From positions 186,001 through 250,000 of the forward strand of contig NZ_SLXQ01000007.1 in NCBI RefSeq assembly GCF_004340875.1: a stretch of 64,000 bases of DNA, in the 5' to 3' direction. Every line of letters starts with the position of its first letter. Position 1 is the stretch's first letter. The translations under genes and the position numbers were made by a program. Below are positions 1-7,315 of this stretch, one piece after another. The stretch is from Tamaricihabitans halophyticus (GTDB lineage: Bacteria > Actinomycetota > Actinomycetes > Mycobacteriales > Pseudonocardiaceae). The notes under the pieces were generated by a model that worked only from the letters and a program-made list of their open reading frames with translations, ran no database searches and was not told the origin of the DNA.

Positions 1-818
1 GTCTGGAGGAGACACTGACCTCCCGAGACTCGATCAACAGCCAACTGCGCGGCACGCTGGATGAGGAAACCGGACGCTGGGGTATCCGGGTGGCCCGCGT
101 CGAGCTGAAGGCGATTGACCCGCCGCCGTCCATTCAGGACTCGATGGAGAAGCAGATGCGCGCCGACCGGGAGAAGCGCGCGATGATCCTGACCGCCGAA
201 GGTGAGCGGGAATCGGCGATCAAAACCGCGGAAGGTCACAAGCAGAGCCAGATCCTGGCGGCCGAGGGTTCCAAGCAGGCCGCGATCCTGGCAGCCGAAG
301 GTGAGCGGCAATCGCGGATTCTGACCTCGCAGGGTGAACGTGCCGCCCGCTACCTGCAAGCGCAGGGGCAGGCCAAGGCCATCGAGAAGGTGTTCGCCGC
401 GATCAAGCAGGGGCGTCCGACGCCGGAGGTGCTCGCGTACCAGTACCTGCAGACGCTGCCACAGATGGCACAGGGCGATGCGAACAAGGTCTGGATGGTG
501 CCAAGCGACTACGGCAAGGCGCTGGAAGGGTTCGCCAGGATGCTGGGCGCGCCCGGCGACGACGGCGTGTTCCGGTACGAGCCACCGGAGCCGGAGGAAG
601 ACTTCAAGCGGCCGGAGGACTCCGACGAGGGCATCGACGAATGGTTCGATATGCGGACCGACCCGAAGGTCGAGGAGGCCGTGCGGGAGGCGGAAAAGGT
701 GGCACGCCAGGAGGTTCCTGGACCGCTGAACACACCACGTGCCGCGCCGACGGCACCGGCGGTACCGCCGATCGGTGGCCCCGCGGCGCCGCCAGCTGAG
801 CCAGGCGGCGGTCAATAG
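1..818 (+). CDS. SPFH/band-7 (stomatin-like) membrane scaffold protein, 5' truncated
   Basis: The gene enters from outside the window; the open frame runs from base 3 to the TAG at 816-818. What is visible is the end of a band-7/SPFH domain (S-R-D-S-I-N, then R-V-E-L-K-A-I-D-P-P), followed by a long charged helix. That helix contains tandem A-E-G-x-x-x-x-x-I-L repeats (about bases 190-400), typical of the stomatin/prohibitin coiled-coil oligomerisation arm. A proline-rich, acidic C-terminus follows. Family members are membrane-anchored scaffolds that form ring-like oligomers and often work with an NfeD protein; neither the membrane anchor nor NfeD is in view. A GTG at 90 lies inside the domain and is not the start. 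A strong hairpin follows the stop. Confidence 0.9.
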   Translation, partial: LEETLTSRDSINSQLRGTLDEETGRWGIRVARVELKAIDPPPSIQDSMEKQMRADREKRAMILTAEGERESAIKTAEGHKQSQILAAEGSKQAAILAAEGERQSRILTSQGERAARYLQAQGQAKAIEKVFAAIKQGRPTPEVLAYQYLQTLPQMAQGDANKVWMVPSDYGKALEGFARMLGAPGDDGVFRYEPPEPEEDFKRPEDSDEGIDEWFDMRTDPKVEEAVREAEKVARQEVPGPLNTPRAAPTAPAVPPIGGPAAPPAEPGGGQ

Positions 819-839
819 TAGCCGTCTGCTGACCTGATT

Positions 840-871
840 GTGGGGCGTGTCCGTTCGCGGGCACGCCCCAC
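840..871 (+). terminator. Hairpin terminator after the SPFH gene
   Basis: A perfect 10-bp stem, GTGGGGCGTG (840-849) and CACGCCCCAC (862-871), encloses a 12-nt loop. It lies 22 nt after the SPFH stop codon and just upstream of the convergent CGNR gene end. There is only a short T-containing stretch after it (GAGTGTTTC), as is common in high-G+C actinobacteria. Confidence 0.75.
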
Positions 872-915
872 GAGTGTTTCTGGGGTCGGTTTCTCAGGTT
901 CGCCACGTCCGCTCG

Positions 916-1425
916 CTACGGCGAGAGGCGTTGCCGGTGGCGGTGTTCGGCGACCCGGGTCTGATTAGCGCAGCGTGTCGAGCAGTACCGGCGCCGACCG
1001 TTTCGCGACGTGTCCACATAGACCACGTCACAACCATCCCGTCCACAGTGGCCAAATCGGTCCGGAGCCTCACACATCAGGTGGGCCAATCCGGAAGCGG
1101 TAAACGCGCATGCCCGCGTGAGCACGTCATCACGCTCGCTGGCGTAGTGCAGATGCGGCGGTTTGCCTTCGTGTCGCGAGATATACGGCTTGCTGGCCGT
1201 CTCGGCCAGTAGTTCATTGATGAGGTCGACCCTGGTGTCCGTATCGGTGGCCGCGAAAACCGCCCGCAGCCGTACGGTCCAGGCCGCGAGCAGGTCTTGG
1301 TCCTTGCGGCTGAGACGTTCCGCGCCAAGGTAGCGTCGCCGCACCAGCTCATCGGCGTCCTCGACCCCGTTGACCAGCCATACGGCGAGCTCGGCTCCGG
1401 AGCCGCCGTAATGGTTGAAATGCAT
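916..1425 (-). CDS. CGNR zinc-finger (ABATE-type) regulator
   Basis: A 169-residue protein with the two-part layout of the ABATE/CGNR family: an N-terminal alpha-helical sensor-like region and a C-terminal zinc knuckle. The knuckle is C127-G-R-D-G-C132 ... C148-S-T-R-C152-A-N-Q, ending in a basic tail, and corresponds to the CGNR motif (here reading C-A-N-Q). Such proteins are thought to be stress-linked DNA-binding regulators; the DNA target is unknown. The ATG start at 1425 gives H-F-N-H-Y-G-G, close to the usual family start. It is divergent from a small zinc-ribbon gene 25 bp away, so the two probably share a promoter region. Confidence 0.85.
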   Translation of the reverse strand: MHFNHYGGSGAELAVWLVNGVEDADELVRRRYLGAERLSRKDQDLLAAWTVRLRAVFAATDTDTRVDLINELLAETASKPYISRHEGKPPHLHYASERDDVLTRACAFTASGLAHLMCEAPDRFGHCGRDGCDVVYVDTSRNGRRRYCSTRCANQTRVAEHRHRQRLSP

Positions 1426-1450
1426 AAAGCCATTACAGCACGATGGTCGG

Positions 1451-1636
1451 GTGAACGAAAGCGAGTCAGTCGCGGGCGGTAGCTGCCCGAGATGTGGGTG
1501 GCCAGTCGCGGAGCAGCAGATCGTCTCCAGCCACGCTTCCTCATTGGGGCAACTGCGGTATCAGACCTGTGTCTGCGGGATCACGCTGGTGGTCCTCGCC
1601 GGCGATGTGGTCGCCGCGGTGTCCGCCACCGCTTAA
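1451..1636 (+). CDS. Small zinc-ribbon protein
   Basis: A 61-residue protein with C-P-R-C-G-W near the N-terminus and C-V-C-G about 30 residues later, so four cysteines are set up to hold one zinc. No enzyme domain is visible. The GTG at 1451 was chosen because it starts just ahead of the first cysteine pair; a TTG at 1415 would overlap the divergent CGNR gene. No Shine-Dalgarno sequence is seen, so translation may be leaderless. It is divergent from the CGNR gene. The function is unknown; a small nucleic-acid or protein adaptor is one possibility. Existence as a real gene rests mainly on the cysteine pattern. Confidence 0.55.
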   Translation: MNESESVAGGSCPRCGWPVAEQQIVSSHASSLGQLRYQTCVCGITLVVLAGDVVAAVSATA

Positions 1637-1725
1637 CCGAGCCATATCGTTGGGACGCGATTGGACAGACAGATGGCCTTCGGTCGAGCTCGCTCCACTG
1701 TGGCGTCCGTCCTTATAGTGGGGTC

Positions 1726-2610
1726 ATGGACGGGCCGGACCAGGGCGATGGGTGGGAGTTCGCACATGCCAAAGCCCTGGTGCCGGACGCGGTGGTGTCC
1801 GCTGTCGGATACCGCTCCGACTTGCCAGCGCCGGCGGTGCACCTTGGCGCGCCGTCGCCAGCCGTGACGCTGGTGCTCACGCTGGATGAGCCGATCGCGG
1901 CTGGTTCTGCTCCGGAGGATGCGTTCGGGCCAGCGGCGCAGTCAACCCACGTGGCGCTCGGGGGATTGCATACTCAGCCGGTTTATCTGGCACAACCGCG
2001 GGTGCAAACCGGCGTACAACTGGCCGTCCGGCCGCTGGCCGTGCGGGCGTTGTTCGGTATCAGTACCGCGGAGCTACGACAGCGGCAAGTGGACGGTCGC
2101 GACGTACTCGGTATCGGCGCCGAGCTGGTGCGAGAACGGATGAGCGAGGCAGGCAGCTGGTCGGAACGATTCGCGGTACTCGACGGCTATCTGCGTGGGC
2201 TACTGGACCGGGCGTCGACGCGGTGCTGGCCGCGTCCTGAGGTGGCCGAGGCTTGGCAATGGATCGCCCACCATCGCGGCACCGGGTCGATTGGCGGCCT
2301 CGCCCGGCACGTGCGGTTAAGCGAGCGGCAGCTCTCCGCCGTGTTCACCGCCGAGTTCGGCTTGTCACCGAAGGCGGTATCCCGGCTCATGCGATTCGAG
2401 CATGCCCGTCAACGCGTCGCCGGCGCGGTGCGAGCTGGTGGCCCGTTGAATATCGCGGACACCGCCTACGCCTGCGGCTATGCCGACCATTCCCATCTGG
2501 TGCGCGACTTTCACCAGTACCTGGGAATCGCACCGAGCGAGTGGGTGGCGCATGAGCGCCGAAATATCCAAGCGGGAGCTGCCCAGCCGGCGCAAGAATT
2601 CTGGTCATGA
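1726..2610 (+). CDS. AraC-family transcriptional regulator
   Basis: A 294-residue one-component regulator. The N-terminal part resembles the sensor half of actinobacterial AraC proteins (R-P-L-A-V-R-A-L-F-G). The C-terminal third has both helix-turn-helix units: the first near G-L-A-R-H-V-R-L-S-E-R-Q-L, the second in the highly typical I-A-D-T-A-Y-A-C-G-Y-A-D-H-S-H-L segment, ending G-I-A-P-S-E-W. The ATG at 1726 follows a GGGG stretch. The stop overlaps the next ATG by four bases (ATGA), so the downstream VOC protein is translationally coupled and is the likely regulatory target or partner. The open frame extends upstream to 1492, but that part overlaps the zinc-ribbon gene and lacks AraC character. 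Confidence 0.9.
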   Translation: MDGPDQGDGWEFAHAKALVPDAVVSAVGYRSDLPAPAVHLGAPSPAVTLVLTLDEPIAAGSAPEDAFGPAAQSTHVALGGLHTQPVYLAQPRVQTGVQLAVRPLAVRALFGISTAELRQRQVDGRDVLGIGAELVRERMSEAGSWSERFAVLDGYLRGLLDRASTRCWPRPEVAEAWQWIAHHRGTGSIGGLARHVRLSERQLSAVFTAEFGLSPKAVSRLMRFEHARQRVAGAVRAGGPLNIADTAYACGYADHSHLVRDFHQYLGIAPSEWVAHERRNIQAGAAQPAQEFWS

Positions 2611-3038
2611 ACACAACAAACGAATCCGCGACAGCGGGTACCCGCCCTGCTCCTACCGTCTGGCCCACGTTGCAAGCCAGGGACGCGAACGCGCTGATCG
2701 ACTTCCTCGTCGACACCGTTGGTTTCCTGCGGACTGCCGTCTATGCCGACGGGGATCAGGTCGCTCACGCCCAGCTTGATTGGCCCGAGGGTGGCGGGGT
2801 CATGCTCGGAACGCACCAGCCCGGCAGTGACTGGTCACGAGAACCCGGCACCGCCGGTATCTACGTCGTCACTGACGACCCGGACGGCTTGCACGCGCGA
2901 CTGCGCGCGGCAGGGGTCGAGATGGTCCGCGACGTCGCGGACCAGGAATACGGCAACCGCGAACTGTCCATTCGCGATCCAGAAGGCAACCTCTGGTCGT
3001 TTGGCTACTACCGGGGTGAGCCCCGGCAGTGTGCCTAG
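2607..3038 (+). CDS. VOC-superfamily (glyoxalase/bleomycin-resistance-like) protein
   Basis: A 143-residue protein with the paired beta-alpha-beta-beta-beta modules of the vicinal-oxygen-chelate fold: an N-terminal W-P-T-L-Q-A-R-D-A module and a C-terminal I-R-D-P-E-G-N-L-W-S-F-G-Y-Y strand, the usual end of these proteins. Members act as lyases, dioxygenases or drug-binding resistance proteins; the sequence alone does not fix the substrate. It overlaps the AraC-regulator stop by four bases, so the two form a regulator-plus-effector pair. Confidence 0.87.
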   Translation: MNTTNESATAGTRPAPTVWPTLQARDANALIDFLVDTVGFLRTAVYADGDQVAHAQLDWPEGGGVMLGTHQPGSDWSREPGTAGIYVVTDDPDGLHARLRAAGVEMVRDVADQEYGNRELSIRDPEGNLWSFGYYRGEPRQCA

Positions 3039-3161
3039 TAGTTCCGGTTTAGGCGGTGGCGGCGTGCGGCAGCGCCTCCTTCCGGTTGTGAGTAAGCGCG
3101 GCCGATGAGTTCGTGACTCCCGGCGCGTCTCCATTCATGACTCCCAGGAAAGGACACCGTC

Positions 3162-3767
3162 ATGTCAGAGCTTCTCGTCGACTTCATCACTTCTCTCGAC
3201 GGCTACGCATCGGGAGAGGGCTGGCCCGGCTTCTGGGGCCTCGAGGGCCCGGAGTACCTCGCGTGGCTTGGCGAGCAACCCGAGGTCACCCATCTCATGG
3301 GCGCGAACACCTACCGACAGATGTCCGGCTTCGCGGCCGGCCAGGTCCCGAACGGTCAGGATGAGTTCCGGGCCGAAGAGGAAGCGTCCATCGATGAGCT
3401 GACGCAAGCTTCGAAGGTCGTGTTCTCCGCATCTCTCGAGGATCCGCTGACATGGGCGAATTCCACACTCGTCCGCGACGACGCCGTCGAGGCGGTCCGC
3501 GCCATGAAGAAGAACGGCACGGGGATCCTCAGCACAATCGGTAGCCTCAGCCTGAGCCGATCCCTGCTCAACGCTGGACTCGTCGACCGCTTCCGAGTCG
3601 TGATGTTCCCGGTGATCACCGGGGCCACGGGCGCAGAACGCATCTACGACGGCTACCCGGACGTCGCCCTCGAGATGCTTGAACACCGCACCTTCGACGG
3701 CCGCATCCAGCTGGTCGAGTACAAGCCACGGGTGCTCGAGCATCCGCCGCTCGGCGCCCCCGCGTGA
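3162..3767 (+). CDS. RibD C-terminal/dihydrofolate-reductase-like family protein (paralogue 1)
   Basis: A 201-residue protein starting L-L-V-D-F-I-T-S-L-D-G-Y, the hallmark opening of the RibD_C/DHFR-like reductase family, with H-L-M-G-A-N-T-Y-R in the nucleotide-binding region and I-G-S-L-S-L-S-R-S-L-L-N-A-G-L-V-D in the C-terminal half. Members are presumed NADPH-dependent reductases of small heterocycles, but most free-standing ones have no assigned substrate. The ATG at 3162 has AGGAAAGG 10-17 nt upstream. It stands alone, 120 bp after the VOC gene. Two further members of the family are in this window, at 5731 and 25344. Confidence 0.87.
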   Translation: MSELLVDFITSLDGYASGEGWPGFWGLEGPEYLAWLGEQPEVTHLMGANTYRQMSGFAAGQVPNGQDEFRAEEEASIDELTQASKVVFSASLEDPLTWANSTLVRDDAVEAVRAMKKNGTGILSTIGSLSLSRSLLNAGLVDRFRVVMFPVITGATGAERIYDGYPDVALEMLEHRTFDGRIQLVEYKPRVLEHPPLGAPA

Positions 3768-3833
3768 CGGCCGTGGCCAAGGCACCGGGCCACGGTCTAC
3801 CGCACGCTGCAACGGGACCAGAGGTCAGCCAAA

Positions 3834-3846
3834 ATCAGAATCTGAT
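3834..3846. repeat. Short palindrome between convergent genes
   Basis: ATCAGA-A-TCTGAT is a 13-nt palindrome in the 138-bp gap between the reductase stop (3767) and the convergent coiled-coil gene stop (3906). It could act as a weak terminator; no T-tract follows. The rest of the gap shows no gene. Confidence 0.35.
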
Positions 3847-3905
3847 GTCCAACGCCCCGACTACTTCGTTCAGCTTCAGGAGTCCAGGGCCTACGACGTG
3901 GCACA

Positions 3906-5078
3906 TCAGGTGTCCTGGTCAGCTCGGCCTGCCGCAAGTTCAGCCAGTCGCTGCCGAAGGTCCGCCGTAGCGTCCACGTCCACGTTCGCTGCCTCGCCTG
4001 GTGTCAGCGCGAGTTCCTGCAGTTGGCTCCGTAGTGAGCCGAGTGCCTGCTCGCTGCATTCGTGTCGACTGCTGGTCTCGGTCAGCTGATGCTCCAGCCG
4101 GCCGATCCTGCGCTGCAGTTCACCAAGCTCCCTGGCATGCGCGGTTGTGGCCGTCTCGATTGCCTCGTCGTGTGCCGTTCGGGCGCGGGCCACGGCCTCG
4201 TTCAGCGCGTCCGCGGCTCGCGCGCGTTCCTCGGCCAGCTGGGTGTCGTAGCGGTTGCGGAGCGCGTCCAGCGCGTTCGCCTGCTCGGCGATCAACGCCT
4301 CGGACCGTTGCCGCTCCTGCTCGACCCTTGCCCGTTCGTGGTCGACCTGATCGCGCAGGGTAGTGAGGTCACTGTTGGCGACCGCGAGTCGTTCGGACAA
4401 CGTGGTCAGCCGTTCCGCCGCTGATTTCGCTGTCTCCTCACTGCGCGCGGCGTCCGCTCGCGCGGTGTCGCGCTGGGTTTCCGCGCGAAGCTGGGCACGT
4501 TCGGCTGCATCCATGGCCTGTAGCGCTCGGTCGCGATCCTGCTCGGCCTGCCGCTTGACCTGCTCGGCCACGGTTTCTCGCTCGGTCGCTTCCGCCGCTG
4601 TCTGCCGCGCCTGGTCGGCTCGATCGTCTGCGGCCGCTCGCAGGCCTTGCTCGTCCGCCGCGGCACGAATGGCCGCGTCCTTGGCCCGTTGAGCCTCGAC
4701 GACCTCATCCGCGAGTTGCCGTTCGAGTTGTTCGAGCAATCCGGCGAGTTGCCGCGTCGGTCCGAGGGCGCGGGACACCTGCTCGGACAGCTCCGTGACA
4801 GGCAGCGGAGGCGCGTCGGTATCGACACGGATAGAGCCAAGGATGTCCTCGGCATTGCCGGCCTGTTTACAACTGACGCCCTTACTTCCCCAGGTCTTGC
4901 CGTCCTGGCAGTAACGAGGGCGATTGCCGGGGCCGGAGTTCAGCGGCAGGGGAGCGCGGCAGCCCGAGAACGCGCATCGGCGGCGCTGTGCTCCGGCTGA
5001 ATCTTCCGACGCCGGATCGGCATCGGAACCGGTCGTCTCCTCGGCCATCAGTTGCGAAAACCCCTGCTCAGCTCCCAT
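3906..5078 (-). CDS. Zinc-finger plus long coiled-coil protein, function unknown
   Basis: A 390-residue protein in two parts. Residues 35-70 hold four cysteines (C35, C40, C57, C70) in a zinc-finger-like pattern with the motif R-P-R-Y-C-Q-D. From about residue 95 to the end it is an almost unbroken Glu/Arg/Ala-rich coiled coil, first A-A-x-E-R-A rich and then D-x-x-R-x-E-x-E rich. The layout recalls KfrA-like proteins (small DNA-binding head, long coiled-coil tail that self-associates), but the head here is a zinc finger, not a KfrA helix-turn-helix. Immediately upstream is a 14-bp inverted repeat in an A+T-rich promoter, which this protein may bind. A second ATG at 5048 is possible. I do not recognise a specific family. 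Confidence 0.75.
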   Translation of the reverse strand: MGAEQGFSQLMAEETTGSDADPASEDSAGAQRRRCAFSGCRAPLPLNSGPGNRPRYCQDGKTWGSKGVSCKQAGNAEDILGSIRVDTDAPPLPVTELSEQVSRALGPTRQLAGLLEQLERQLADEVVEAQRAKDAAIRAAADEQGLRAAADDRADQARQTAAEATERETVAEQVKRQAEQDRDRALQAMDAAERAQLRAETQRDTARADAARSEETAKSAAERLTTLSERLAVANSDLTTLRDQVDHERARVEQERQRSEALIAEQANALDALRNRYDTQLAEERARAADALNEAVARARTAHDEAIETATTAHARELGELQRRIGRLEHQLTETSSRHECSEQALGSLRSQLQELALTPGEAANVDVDATADLRQRLAELAAGRADQDT

Positions 5079-5093
5079 CAGGCTATCCTATCA

Positions 5094-5140
5094 AACCAAT
5101 TACGCAATCATAATCAGCAGTTATATTTGCGTAATTGGTT
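5094..5140. promoter_or_regulatory. 14-bp perfect inverted repeat, candidate operator
   Basis: AACCAATTACGCAA (5094-5107) is repeated inverted as TTGCGTAATTGGTT (5127-5140), separated by an A+T-rich 19-bp spacer. Centre-to-centre distance is 33 bp, about three helical turns. Each arm contains a near-palindromic TTRCGYAA core, so it could be two separate dimer sites. It lies 16 bp upstream of the coiled-coil gene start and upstream of the divergent membrane-protein gene, in one of the few A+T-rich patches of the window. An autoregulatory operator is inferred. Confidence 0.6.
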
Positions 5141-5245
5141 ATAGAGATGCTCAGTCAACCTGCGATAAGGTCTCATATCGTGGGTCAGATTGGCGGATTG
5201 ATCGAGCCGGCGGCTGGCTTGTGTCTGCCGACTACACTGCCGCGA

Positions 5246-5692
5246 ATGAGCGCGGGCACGGACAACGATGATGCCCAGGCCCCATGGTCGGGAGGTGCGG
5301 CGATTGGCTCGGCCGGGTGGTCGGCGACGACACTCGGCTTCGGCGTCTTTACCCTGCTGACGGCGCTGATGGGCTGGGCCGCATGGCTACTGGTCGTCGC
5401 GCCGGTAACCCTGACCTCCGGAGGCGGCTGGTTCGCCTACGCCCCAGCTACCGTGGGCGACTCGGCGGTCCCTTACTCCTTTGGGGGTGCCGGCATACTG
5501 ACGACTCTGGTCGGCGGGGTGTGGCTGGCGCTGGTGCCCGTGGCCGGGGTTGGCCTGGTGGTCGCCAGGCATGCGCGTGGCCGCGTGCCCGCCTTACGAG
5601 TGCGGGCAGGCACGATCACCTGTGTAGTGGGGTTGCTGCTGGCCGTGGCCGGGGCCTTCTGGTGGTTCATGGTCAGCACTGGCGCGCCCTGA
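5246..5692 (+). CDS. Small integral membrane protein
   Basis: A 148-residue protein with three hydrophobic stretches: around residues 31-55 (F-G-V-F-T-L-L-T-A-L-M-G), 80-105 (L-V-G-G-V-W-L-A-L-V-P) and 120-142 (T-C-V-V-G-L-L-L-A-V-A-G). A short basic loop (R-H-A-R-G-R) lies between the last two and supports a cytoplasmic loop. No catalytic motif is seen. The ATG at 5246 follows a weak upstream region; the frame stays open back to 5135, so a longer N-terminus cannot be excluded. It is divergent from the zinc-finger/coiled-coil gene across the inverted repeat. The function is unknown. Confidence 0.6.
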   Translation: MSAGTDNDDAQAPWSGGAAIGSAGWSATTLGFGVFTLLTALMGWAAWLLVVAPVTLTSGGGWFAYAPATVGDSAVPYSFGGAGILTTLVGGVWLALVPVAGVGLVVARHARGRVPALRVRAGTITCVVGLLLAVAGAFWWFMVSTGAP

Positions 5693-5730
5693 GCCGCCGT
5701 GCGCACGCTGCCGGGATAATGCGAGGGCGC

Positions 5731-6312
5731 TCACCGACGCACCCGATAGCGCAGGTGCAGCACCCGCTCGCCCTGAATCACCACGTCCGGATCTTCCAGC
5801 AGGTGCTGCGCGTGGACCGATCCGAAGAACCGCTTGCCGGACCCGAACACGACCGGAACGACGTCCATCCGCACCTCGTCGACCAGGCCCGCGGCGAGTA
5901 GCTGGCCACCGACGTCGCCGGCGGCCACCTCGACCACGCGGTCACCCGCAAGCTTCTGTGCCCTGGCCATGGCTTCCTCGACGCCGCCGACGAAGTAATA
6001 CGGCGCCTCGGGGTCCCAGCCCTGGGGCGCCGGCCGGTGCGTCACGACGACCACGTGGTCGACCCCGCCCGGCGGCTTCCCGCCCCAGCCGTCCGTCAGA
6101 TCGAAGACGTGGCGGCCGACGATTGTCGCGCCGATCTGGTCCCAGTATGGCCGGGTGTAGTCGTAGGACGTCCGCGACACTGTCATCTCGCCGCTCTCGT
6201 CCAATGGGACGTCACCGTTGGTGTACCAGTCGAACAGCGGTCCGGGTTGGTCGTGCTCGTCCGCGACGAAACCGTCTACTGACACCACGTTGTACATGAC
6301 TACCGTGCCCAC
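5731..6312 (-). CDS. RibD C-terminal/dihydrofolate-reductase-like family protein (paralogue 2)
   Basis: A 193-residue protein with the family opening V-M-Y-N-V-V-S-V-D-G-F-V-A-D, the central I-G-A-T-I-V-G-R-H-V-F-D nucleotide-binding element, and A-A-G-D-V-G-G-Q-L-L-A-A-G-L-V-D-E as the second signature. A P-V-V-F-G-S-G-K-R-F-F segment near the end is also typical. It is a presumed NAD(P)H-dependent reductase with unknown substrate. It lies downstream of, and on the same strand as, the AraC gene that ends at 6377, with a 64-bp gap, and may be under that regulator. Confidence 0.87.
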   Translation of the reverse strand: MGTVVMYNVVSVDGFVADEHDQPGPLFDWYTNGDVPLDESGEMTVSRTSYDYTRPYWDQIGATIVGRHVFDLTDGWGGKPPGGVDHVVVVTHRPAPQGWDPEAPYYFVGGVEEAMARAQKLAGDRVVEVAAGDVGGQLLAAGLVDEVRMDVVPVVFGSGKRFFGSVHAQHLLEDPDVVIQGERVLHLRYRVRR

Positions 6313-6376
6313 GGGGCCCTCCTTTGCTTCGGGGTGCCCAAATTAGCGAGTCATGAGCCGCGGCTCTTGTAAGAAA

Positions 6377-7219
6377 TCAATCGGCCGGCAGTGGCCAGCT
6401 GTCCAGCGTATGACCGGGGTGCTCACGCAGGAACCGCCGCCGGACCTCGATGTAGCGGGTCGGTGTGAGCCCGGTGAACGCGCGGAACTCGTGGCCAAAG
6501 TGGGCTTGGTCGAAATAGCCAGCGCCACCGGCGAGGTCGGCCCAGTCGATCGGTTCGGCGAAGTTGATCGAGAACACGGTGGCGGCGAAGCGGTGGGTGC
6601 GGGCCAGCCGCTTCGGCGTGACGCCGACGAGCTCCTTGAATCGCTGTGCCAGATGAGTGCTGCTGACGCCTGTTGCCGCGCCCAGCTCGCCGATCGCAAC
6701 CGCCCCGCCGGTCGCGGCGATGAGGCTGCTCGTATGGCGGACCAGCCCCAGGCCCGAGGGCGCGCACAGCCGACGCATGAGCTCCGCTTCGAGCAGGGTC
6801 AGCATCTCGTGTGGTCCGTCCGCCGTGGTAAGCCGGTCGCGCAGCTCGGTAACGGCGGGACGGCCCCACACGTGCTCGACCGTCACCGGCCGGTCGCGCA
6901 GCTCGGCCGCAGGCATCGGCAGGAATGGTGCCAGCCCCCATGGCTTGAAGTGCACGCCGACGGACCGGGTCCAGGGCGGATAGCCGAACTCCCAAGCGCG
7001 GGTGGGCATGGTGACCACACAGCCATCGGCGTAGTCGGCCGCCTCGACATCGGCGCCGCCGCGGATGCGAAACGGCGCCCCGAGGTTGACGATCAGCAGC
7101 ACCGCCGGCGGCGGCAGCGTCAGCCGGGCATACGGCGGTTCACCCGCCAGGTAGTACAGATCGTCGATCAACCCGTCCAGCGGTGGTCGTGGCACTCTGG
7201 ACACGTACTCCACGCTCAC
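6377..7219 (-). CDS. AraC-family transcriptional regulator
   Basis: A 280-residue regulator. The N-terminal half (D-G-L-I-D-D-L-Y-Y-L, then H-F-K-P-W-G-L-A-P-F) matches the cupin-like sensor half of AraC proteins of the G-V-H-F-K-P-W-G type. The C-terminal half carries the first helix-turn-helix (I-G-E-L-G-A-A-T-G-V-S-S-T-H-L-A-Q-R-F) and the second (W-A-D-L-A-G-G-A-G-Y-F-D-Q-A-H-F), ending G-L-T-P-T-R-Y. The GTG at 7219 was chosen because protein-like sequence begins there; the frame remains open to 7384, but that part overlaps the divergent flavoprotein gene. A 9-bp inverted repeat lies in the shared promoter. The reductase downstream (paralogue 2) and the divergent flavoprotein/lyase genes are both candidate targets. 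Confidence 0.88.
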   Translation of the reverse strand: MSVEYVSRVPRPPLDGLIDDLYYLAGEPPYARLTLPPPAVLLIVNLGAPFRIRGGADVEAADYADGCVVTMPTRAWEFGYPPWTRSVGVHFKPWGLAPFLPMPAAELRDRPVTVEHVWGRPAVTELRDRLTTADGPHEMLTLLEAELMRRLCAPSGLGLVRHTSSLIAATGGAVAIGELGAATGVSSTHLAQRFKELVGVTPKRLARTHRFAATVFSINFAEPIDWADLAGGAGYFDQAHFGHEFRAFTGLTPTRYIEVRRRFLREHPGHTLDSWPLPAD

Positions 7220-7263
7220 AGCATCGCCTGCTTCCTGCCACGTGGTTGCGGCCGGGGGTTTTG

Positions 7264-7302
7264 CTTTGCCACATACGTCCCGATCACCGAACCGTGGCAA
7301 AG
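7264..7302. promoter_or_regulatory. 9-bp inverted repeat between AraC gene and flavoprotein gene
   Basis: CTTTGCCAC (7264-7272) and GTGGCAAAG (7294-7302) form a perfect inverted repeat with 21 bp between arms, centre-to-centre 30 bp. A further GCCAC half-site sits at 7237-7241 inside the palindrome CCACGTGG (7238-7245). The spacing of about three helical turns between half-sites suits a regulator dimer bridging sites. The right arm ends 13 bp before the flavoprotein ATG. Confidence 0.5.
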
Positions 7303-7315
7303 AGGGGTGGTCCAG

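Noticed and set aside
190-400. Repeated GCCGAAGGTGAGCGG-like DNA in the SPFH gene as a mobile or regulatory repeat
   Set aside because: It encodes the A-E-G helical repeats normal for SPFH proteins.
6353-7315. Upstream extension of the flavoprotein frame by some 320 codons
   Set aside because: It overlaps the divergent AraC gene entirely and reads as antisense. The real start is ATG 7316 with its ribosome-binding site.
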